A stretch of DNA of 64,000 nucleotides, taken from positions 186,001 to 250,000 of the forward strand of contig NZ_MSFI01000001.1 in NCBI RefSeq assembly GCF_001975785.1, in the 5' to 3' direction. Shown here piece after piece: positions 57,935 through 64,000 of the stretch. How positions within the stretch are numbered: position 1 is the first letter of the stretch; each line of letters opens with the position of its first letter. Both the position numbers and the translations under genes were made by a program. This DNA is from Domibacillus epiphyticus. Its GTDB lineage: Bacteria; Bacillota; Bacilli; Bacillales; Domibacillaceae. A model generated the notes under the pieces. It saw only the letters and a list, made by a program, of their open reading frames with translations, did no database searches and had not been told where the DNA came from.

Positions 57935-58018
57935 AAAGGTATCTATCTTTTATCTGGGTTCTCAAAAAATTAATTAACAACGTTTCTGAGGCTCTCAACT
58001 AATTTGGGAGTCTTTTTT

Positions 58019-58070
58019 ATTTTTAATTAATAGTGTGACCACATTTGGCCTCAAACTATTAATTAAAAAT
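58019..58070. repeat. 16-bp inverted repeat upstream of the giant NTPase gene
   Basis: ATTTTTAATTAATAGT (58019-58034) and its exact reverse complement (58055-58070) flank a 20-base loop. It lies about 140 bp upstream of a likely promoter (TTGTCC at 58208, TATATAAT at 58231-58238). It could be an operator or an RNA hairpin. No gene lies between 57,879 and 58,289. Confidence 0.6.
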
Positions 58071-58289
58071 AAATTGTAACGTGGGGTACTTTTATAGATA
58101 ACTGTTTAATCGACCAATTTACTGAGTAGTAATAGATTGATACAATATCTTACGAATAGATTTAAATGCTTTTTACTTTAGTAGAGAGACAAAACATGAA
58201 AGCATTTTTGTCCATTGATAGCTAATTAATTATATAATGCTAAATACTACTGATACATAGAAAATTGCTGGAGCATAGGAGTGGGGATA

Positions 58290-61200
58290 ATGAATTGGAC
58301 AAACTTTAAAACACATAACCAGGCACCAACTCAAGCGTTTGAAACCTTCTGTATACAACTTTTTGAAAGATGGGCAAGGAGAACCTATAAAGACAACTTA
58401 AAAAACTTCTATGTTGTTAATGGAGCAGGAGGAGATGGAGGAGTCGAGGCCTACGCAGAATTACAGAGTGACGAAATTGTTGCAGTCCAGGCTAAATGGT
58501 TTCCTAGCAAAATAGAGGACCAACAAATAAGACAGATAAAATCCTCCATTGAAACTGCAATGAGCGTTCGCTCTAACATTATATCATACACAGTATGTAT
58601 ACCAAGAGACCTTGGTAATGAAACTGGTAGGGGAGGAAACAGTGAACAAAGCCGATGGGATAGTATGGAGAGTGATATTCTCGATACTTACACTAATTTA
58701 GAATTAGTGCTTTGGAATGAAAGTAGTCTCACTACCGAGTTACAACAATCTGGTAATGAAGGTATAAGGAAATTTTGGTTTGAAAGCGAAGAATTTGATT
58801 TTGATTTTTTGAAAAGACGTTTTGATTTAATGATGGCTGGCTGGTTAAAAGAACGTTATATTCCAAGTTTGCATGCTCAGGGAAGGATAGAACAAACCCT
58901 TGAAGGGTTATTAATTTCAGCTGACTTTAGAGATGGCTCTCTTTTTTACATAAAGGATATAAAAAGCAAAATGGAAATTGCTAAACAGGAGTTAGAAATA
59001 GCTTTAAATGATATAGAAATTATTCCTGTTGAGAAGCAAAACGTTGGAAGATCCACATTAGAGTCGATAGAAAAATATATTTTATTATTATATAAGTTAG
59101 AAGATGCTTTAATAAAAGGCTTGTATATAGATGAATATATTGAACCAGAGTCAATAAATTTTTCTGGGTTTAAACAGATATTAGAAGAATCTCCTCGTTC
59201 AAGTAGAGAAATTGCACGCTTGCAGTTAACTAAAGCAATGAATGAATTAGATGTAGGACCTTTGGTGTTTGACCAGATATGGCAAATAGGTAAAGCGTTA
59301 GAAAGGCACAATACCATAATTACAGGTCAACCTGGAACAGGAAAGACGCATGGTATTACGGATATTGTAAATAAAAGGCTGTCTAATAGTTATCCTAGTA
59401 TCCTTATAAGAGCAAAAGATGTTAGGGCAAGTGAAGGGTGGGGTTCAATACTTAGACAGGCATTAGGACTTTCAAGTGCTTGGTCTGAAGAGGAGCTTTT
59501 CTCCGCTTTGGAGGCAACGGCAATTAGAGCACATATAAATAGAATATATAATGAAGATAAAAAGCATGATTTGGAAATTGAAGAGACCACTTTCCTAATA
59601 GCTGTAGACGGTATAGAAGAATCAGTTGAATTAGATGCCTGGAAGAATCGTTTAGGGGAACTAGATCAGATCTTAATAACTAACCAGAAAATTAGGTTCT
59701 GTATAATGGCTAGACCATACGTTTTTGAGAACAAGCCCTTGCCACTAAGTAAAGTAAACCTTGTTAAGATTAGGGATGAGGGTGACGTTCCAGTTAGTTA
59801 TATTTTTGATGAGTATATATCAACTTATAATATCGATGTAACAGAAGTACCTTGGGTTCGTTTTACTCTAAAGACCCCATTGGCTTTAAGACTTTTTTGT
59901 GAAATTTACGCTGGAAAAACTTTAAGAGAAAATGATTCGATTAAGACAACTGTTGCTCATTTATTATTAGCTAAAATAATGAAAATTGATAATGAGGTGA
60001 AGGGAGCAATAAACGGTAGGTGGGATCAGTCAGATAAAGTTATATTAAAGGGATTAACAAAATTAGTGAAAATATTGTCAACGAGTAGCAGTATTCCTCG
60101 TACGAAGGTTATTAAGGTATTACATGATGCGCAAAGTCCAGAAGGTTTAATAACCTTAAGTGAAGCCGCTCAGATTTTAGATTATCTAGTTAAGTATGGA
60201 TTGATTTATGAATCTATAAATTACGATGAAAGTGACCCTTTAAGTGAACATGAAGCAGATTATAATGCAGCTATCCAACCTTTAATGGACTTCCTAATAG
60301 CAAGGGAAGCTATTATTGAATGTGAAGCGGAAGGGTTTAAATATTTACCTGAATATCTTAAAGAGTTACCTGCAGCACTCAATATGGCTGCTTTACAGCT
60401 TTTTATGGATTACAACTTATTTATTGGCAAAGAGCTAAACTTTGAAGATGGACTCGAGGATGAACTATTAGACCAGATACGTTGGTTTGTTCTTGCAAAT
60501 TCTCCGATAAATCTAACAGAGGAATATAAGGATTGGATTAAAGAGTGTTTAACAACATCCACGGCTAGAAGTAGAAGTGCTATAAAATCACTTATTATTC
60601 CGGTAGCGAGTGTACCCAATCACCCGGTTGGACCACTGCTCTTACATGAAACTCTAATGGAGTATCCATCTCCTGCTGAACGAGATATTATTTGGTCAGT
60701 ACCCGATGACATACCTAGCGCTGGAGGAGAGAGGCATCCTATTAGTGAGATACTTAGACTTCTACCATCGCAACAAAGCGATGGGTTACCTTTAATTGTT
60801 GCTTGGAGTTTAACATCTGTGGAAGAAATGGTTATAGAAGATAGTAAAATCCAATTAACAGAATGGGGCTCTAAAAATGTTAATGAATTATTAAAGCTAT
60901 TAGATAGAGTTTTCCAATCAAATGACCCCCAAATGCTACAGGAATTAGCGAATGTTATTTATGGTGTTTCTTGTCTTATAAGGGATATTCCCGAGCTCAA
61001 GAAGTTAGCAAACTGGGTTCATGAAAATATATTCTCTAGGATTCAATATTATAAAAATGCAATAATTCGTCAAAGTGCAAGAGGAGTTATCGAAAGAGCC
61101 GTGCTATTCGGAGCGGTAGAAGAAAATCTACTAACTTCTTCACGCCCACCTTATTCACATGACGATGAACTCTTGCCTATAGATGAATCTGCAACATTAA

Positions 61201-62546
61201 AGGTAACCCAAGAGCAAGGTAGAGGGTGGGGGGTAACTCCTATTACATCTGATTTAGCTTGGTATGTAATTAAAAAAGGCTATGAACCGTTCTTCGAGAA
61301 TAACCCGATAACAAGCTCCAAATCTTCTGAAGCTATAGAGCATTTATCAAAATATGATATAGAAAATTTAACACCGCATGCGTGGGCAATTGGGGCTGCT
61401 ATTGAGATAATAAAGGGTTATGGTTGGAGTGAGACTAGATTTCTAAGTCCAGAAGACGGAATTGACACTACAATCATAAGAAAATATCAAAGGGCAACTC
61501 ACGGGAGTAAAAGTACAATTACAACAATTGCTGAAAAGTATGTTTGGATTGCTGTTTTTGAACTATTAGGATATTTATCAGATAGATTACCAATATTAGA
61601 TCAATTTTCAGAGACTATATCTTTCAAGGTAGTTGACGATTATTCCATTCTAATTAATACAAACAATTCAGCATATAATTTAATTGTTCAGAAAGAAGAA
61701 CCTTATAAACAATGGTTCTTACCAAATAGTTTAACACCAACAGTCCATTTCACTGATTCTGACCCGATTACCCAAATCAATGAATGGGTAGAAAATGCTG
61801 AGACACCAAATATAATTGAGTGGATTTTACCTACAGACGAAAATCTCCCAATATTAAAAAGTGATGAGTTAGCTGGTGAATGGATCTCTCTAAATGGTTT
61901 TACGGCACTTACCGAAAGAGAATCTGGTGGGGAATCCTTGTTTTGGATAAATACATTTTTAATAAAAAATGAGGATAAAAGTGAACTGAACAAGATTAAA
62001 AAGGGATTAGAAACTATGGATAGTTTAGATGGGTTTTATGGAAGTATAGCTAGCGAAACATATATGTCACCTGCTGATGTCATATGGATACCTTGGTTAC
62101 AAGAGGTATACAACTTGAACAGAGTGGATATACAAGATAGTGAAAATGGGGGTGGATTTTTAGGAATAAAGGCAGGGATAGTAAGCGTTACGGATTCTAC
62201 GCTTGCTGGTGAGGTGAGTATAAGTATGCCCTCTAAGGATATTCGCCAAGCGTTATCAATTACAGATTTATTAGGTTATAAATATATTGATGAAAAAAAT
62301 AAAGTAAAAGGGTTTTATACTTCTACAGGAATACCATATCAAGATGAGCAGAAAATGCTTTTTGTTAGGAGAGAAGTATTAGACGAAATTATCCCGCTTG
62401 GATATAGTATCATTTGGGGTGTAAGGCTTCTACGCAAACCTAGTGCAAGAACGCTAGAGAAGCATAGAGATATGGCATTAAAACAAATTGATAAATACTG
62501 GATTGTAAACCGTGAAGAAGACTGGAAGGTTCATGAAATAATTTGA
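58290..62546 (+). CDS. Giant Mrr-nuclease/P-loop NTPase protein (STAND-like, candidate anti-phage defence)
   Basis: A 1,418-residue protein. Residues about 12-150 look like an Mrr/Cap4-type nuclease domain: AFETF at 16-20, GGDGGVEA at 47-54, VQAKW at 66-70. A central NTPase has Walker A GQPGTGKT (about 346-353) and Walker B FLIAVDGIEE (D about 440), followed by a helical region (about 500-700). The last about 700 residues are of a kind I do not recognise and would be the sensor. This nuclease-STAND-sensor order is that of Avs defence proteins. AGGAGTGGGG precedes ATG 58290; GTG 58281 lies inside that site. It is the only intact gene of the repeat-bounded unit. Confidence 0.8.
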   Translation: MNWTNFKTHNQAPTQAFETFCIQLFERWARRTYKDNLKNFYVVNGAGGDGGVEAYAELQSDEIVAVQAKWFPSKIEDQQIRQIKSSIETAMSVRSNIISYTVCIPRDLGNETGRGGNSEQSRWDSMESDILDTYTNLELVLWNESSLTTELQQSGNEGIRKFWFESEEFDFDFLKRRFDLMMAGWLKERYIPSLHAQGRIEQTLEGLLISADFRDGSLFYIKDIKSKMEIAKQELEIALNDIEIIPVEKQNVGRSTLESIEKYILLLYKLEDALIKGLYIDEYIEPESINFSGFKQILEESPRSSREIARLQLTKAMNELDVGPLVFDQIWQIGKALERHNTIITGQPGTGKTHGITDIVNKRLSNSYPSILIRAKDVRASEGWGSILRQALGLSSAWSEEELFSALEATAIRAHINRIYNEDKKHDLEIEETTFLIAVDGIEESVELDAWKNRLGELDQILITNQKIRFCIMARPYVFENKPLPLSKVNLVKIRDEGDVPVSYIFDEYISTYNIDVTEVPWVRFTLKTPLALRLFCEIYAGKTLRENDSIKTTVAHLLLAKIMKIDNEVKGAINGRWDQSDKVILKGLTKLVKILSTSSSIPRTKVIKVLHDAQSPEGLITLSEAAQILDYLVKYGLIYESINYDESDPLSEHEADYNAAIQPLMDFLIAREAIIECEAEGFKYLPEYLKELPAALNMAALQLFMDYNLFIGKELNFEDGLEDELLDQIRWFVLANSPINLTEEYKDWIKECLTTSTARSRSAIKSLIIPVASVPNHPVGPLLLHETLMEYPSPAERDIIWSVPDDIPSAGGERHPISEILRLLPSQQSDGLPLIVAWSLTSVEEMVIEDSKIQLTEWGSKNVNELLKLLDRVFQSNDPQMLQELANVIYGVSCLIRDIPELKKLANWVHENIFSRIQYYKNAIIRQSARGVIERAVLFGAVEENLLTSSRPPYSHDDELLPIDESATLKVTQEQGRGWGVTPITSDLAWYVIKKGYEPFFENNPITSSKSSEAIEHLSKYDIENLTPHAWAIGAAIEIIKGYGWSETRFLSPEDGIDTTIIRKYQRATHGSKSTITTIAEKYVWIAVFELLGYLSDRLPILDQFSETISFKVVDDYSILINTNNSAYNLIVQKEEPYKQWFLPNSLTPTVHFTDSDPITQINEWVENAETPNIIEWILPTDENLPILKSDELAGEWISLNGFTALTERESGGESLFWINTFLIKNEDKSELNKIKKGLETMDSLDGFYGSIASETYMSPADVIWIPWLQEVYNLNRVDIQDSENGGGFLGIKAGIVSVTDSTLAGEVSISMPSKDIRQALSITDLLGYKYIDEKNKVKGFYTSTGIPYQDEQKMLFVRREVLDEIIPLGYSIIWGVRLLRKPSARTLEKHRDMALKQIDKYWIVNREEDWKVHEII

Positions 62547-62578
62547 TGATCAGTGAGAAGTTTTTATTAGGATAAATA

Positions 62579-62614
62579 AAAAAGGTGACAAATTAAATAA
62601 TTGTCACCTTTTTT
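62579..62614 (+). terminator. Intrinsic terminator after the giant NTPase gene
   Basis: AAAGGTGACAAATTA pairs with TAATTGTCACCTTT (one bulged base), flanked by As and followed by TTTTT. Confidence 0.9.
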
Positions 62615-62670
62615 ATCTTTATTGATTTCTAGTTAACCCTATATTAAGCGTTATACTCGTATCCTAATAA

Positions 62671-62689
62671 GGGGTAACAAAAGGGTAAC
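62671..62689. repeat. Candidate integrase arm sites, right
   Basis: GGGTAAC occurs at 62672-62678 and 62683-62689, 11 bp apart (one helix turn), about 130 bp inside the right 22-bp repeat. The same word lies near the left repeat. Closely spaced short repeats inside element ends are typical of tyrosine-integrase arm sites. Confidence 0.45.
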
Positions 62690-62817
62690 ATAATCCTATA
62701 TTAAGTAGTTAATTTACGTTAAAAATGTTACACCTATGATTTGAAAAAAGCTTTTGCTGACGCGAAATAATTAACTTACATTAATTCACATTAAACATGT
62801 TGCATACCACTGGACTA

Positions 62818-62839
62818 ATGGGCGGTATGATGTAATATC
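62818..62839. repeat. Right 22-bp direct repeat of the 6.3-kb unit (candidate att core)
   Basis: It matches 56495-56516 except for T instead of C at the seventh-to-eighth codon step, and again encodes MGGMM-stop. The two copies are 6,323 bp apart in the same orientation. The flanks on either side are unrelated. Confidence 0.75.
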
Positions 62840-62852
62840 ATCCCCCGAAAAA

Positions 62853-62890
62853 GCGTCAAACCTTGATTTATAAGGGTTTGACACTTTTTT
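62853..62890. terminator. Terminator behind the right repeat
   Basis: GTCAAACCTT pairs with AAGGGTTTGAC (one bulge), with As upstream and CTTTTTT downstream. It could end transcripts from either side. Confidence 0.75.
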
Positions 62891-62960
62891 ATTTTCTGTT
62901 CATTAAAAAAACTCTTAATGGTTAATACTTAAATGGAATTTTCAAGGCGTTAGCTATGAT

Positions 62961-63263
62961 TCATTTTAATTGAGGTGTTTTAAAAGCGGGTGTATCAAAA
63001 AATTCCCTTAAAGAAATGTTGCATCCTTGGCAATATTGAAAAATGGTCGATACTTTGGGATGTTTGGATCTACCATTCAGGATTTCAGAAATAGTTGATT
63101 GCCTAATACCACCTAACTTAGCTGTTTGGGCAACAGTCATATTTCTTTCATCAGCTAGCTCCTGGATTCTTTTTATAATGGCAGCATGTAGTTCTAATGT
63201 TGAAGAATCATTAGAAGATGTATGATCCTCTTTACCAGTTTTAGCTTGATAGATATATGCCAT
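62961..63263 (-). CDS. XRE-family regulator
   Basis: A 100-residue protein with a Cro/XRE helix-turn-helix (IIKRIQELADERNMTVAQTAKLGGIRQSTISEILNGRSKHPKVST) preceded by about 30 polar residues. On the - strand AGAGGAG lies about ten bases upstream of the ATG. It follows the larger regulator (63282) by 18 bases on the same strand, so the two probably form an operon with the promoter beyond the window. Confidence 0.85.
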   Translation of the reverse strand: MAYIYQAKTGKEDHTSSNDSSTLELHAAIIKRIQELADERNMTVAQTAKLGGIRQSTISEILNGRSKHPKVSTIFQYCQGCNISLREFFDTPAFKTPQLK

Positions 63264-63281
63264 AGTTGTTTATGCTCCTCT

Positions 63282-64000
63282 TTAATCCTCTAACATTAGG
63301 TTAAGCAGGATTTTGATTTTATCACGATCTTTTTTTGATAAAATTTTACCTTGGTAATAAACATTTCCATCTCTTTCTAGTAGGTGGTTCAAGGAAAAGA
63401 AGCGTTCCGTTAATTCTTCTTTTGGAACAGTTCGGGTCACTTTTTCACCTGTAGGACCCGTATATTCTTCTCTATTAAAAACATGGAAGGAGATCTCAGT
63501 GAAATTGGTTTTTAAAAAATGAATCAGATTCTTTCTTATTTTTATCCGATCTAACTGTTCGAGATCTTCTATCATAACGTCTGCATGATCAAGGAACCAA
63601 TTGTAAATATCTTCTAGATTCAAAGCGTGAAACAACGAATATAAATGTTCATCTGTAGGATAAGTCTTTGCATCCTCAAAATCCTGAATATATTGAGCAT
63701 CAAGGCCACTTCTTTTGCTAATTTCATCAATAGATATTTTTTTATAAGATCGTATAGATTTAAACAATTTTTCTTTAGGAAAGCTTCCTTGTAGTAGGAG
63801 CCCAATAGGATCTTTTCTATAAGATGGTCCTGGATCATAGACACTATCTGCTGCCTGTTGATTATACTCAGGCTCTCTTTTGGGAGGGAGAGGATCGTAG
63901 CTAGTGAAATCAGCTCGAAAATCGAACGTATCCATGTAGCCTGCTAGTCTCATTAACTCAAAGTAATCTACTTCAAGAGCACTGGACAATTTTTTAATAA
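63282..64000 (-). CDS. XRE-type regulator, N-terminus outside the window
   Basis: At least 239 codons, open to the last base of the window. The visible N-terminal part, IKKLSSALEVDYFELMRLAGY, is the end of a repressor-type helix-turn-helix whose start lies beyond 64000; the TTG at 63989 is not the true start. A second helix-turn-helix-like segment (IDEISKRSGLDAQYIQDFEDAK) follows near the middle, then a unique C-terminal domain ending in KILLNLMLED. Two decayed copies of this C-terminal domain lie at 45161-45400 and 52670-52785. Confidence 0.8.
   Translation of the reverse strand, partial: IKKLSSALEVDYFELMRLAGYMDTFDFRADFTSYDPLPPKREPEYNQQAADSVYDPGPSYRKDPIGLLLQGSFPKEKLFKSIRSYKKISIDEISKRSGLDAQYIQDFEDAKTYPTDEHLYSLFHALNLEDIYNWFLDHADVMIEDLEQLDRIKIRKNLIHFLKTNFTEISFHVFNREEYTGPTGEKVTRTVPKEELTERFFSLNHLLERDGNVYYQGKILSKKDRDKIKILLNLMLED

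Noticed and set aside
42720-64000. CRISPR array, tRNA or rRNA genes in the island
   Set aside because: I saw no regularly spaced repeats and no tRNA-like or rRNA-like segments; the integration sites do not involve a tRNA gene.

Overview
The window looks like the chromosome of an endospore-forming, Gram-positive Bacillaceae species. It carries sporulation genes (dpaA/dpaB, spoIIIE, spoVS, cotE, spoVK), B. subtilis-like gene order, strong AGGAGG ribosome binding sites, several GTG/TTG starts and canonical sigma-A promoters. I cannot name the species. The two halves differ sharply.

Positions 1 to about 42,720 are conserved core chromosome, nearly all on the + strand: dpaA-dpaB-asd-dapG-dapA (dipicolinate and lysine/threonine precursors), rnjB, spoIIIE, ymfF-ymfH-ymfI-ymfJ-ymfK-ymfM-pgsA-cinA-recA, rny-ymdB-spoVS, korA-korB, miaB-ymcA-cotE, mutS-mutL, glpP-glpF-glpK-glpD, miaA-hfq-spoVK, a tetR gene, a divergent TRIC-family membrane protein gene, ynbB and glnR-glnA. 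Regulatory sites can be read directly: a LexA-type box ahead of recA, a cre site on the -35 of glpF, GlpP-type leader terminators before glpF and glpD, GlnR boxes over the glnR promoter, and a sigma-K-like promoter for cotE.

From about 42,730 to the end is an accessory island, visibly more AT-rich from about 46 kb. It starts with a tyrosine integrase directly behind the glnA terminator. It then holds an anchored protein of unknown function, debris of older elements, a type I restriction-modification locus (XRE regulator, HsdM fused to one half of HsdS, HsdR), a stand-alone PD-(D/E)XK-like protein, an operon of leader peptide, XRE regulator, serine recombinase and a zinc-ribbon/nuclease protein, and finally a compact unit of about 6.3 kb bounded by 22-bp direct repeats. 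That unit carries an integrase lacking its N-terminus, a fragment of a second hsdR, and one 1,418-residue gene combining an Mrr-like nuclease domain with a P-loop (STAND-like) NTPase and a long unrecognised C-terminus. This is the best candidate for an undescribed defence system here. Two further XRE-type regulators lie at the right edge, the last running off the window. Two decayed copies of that last regulator lie elsewhere in the island, which suggests repeated gain and loss of related elements at one locus.
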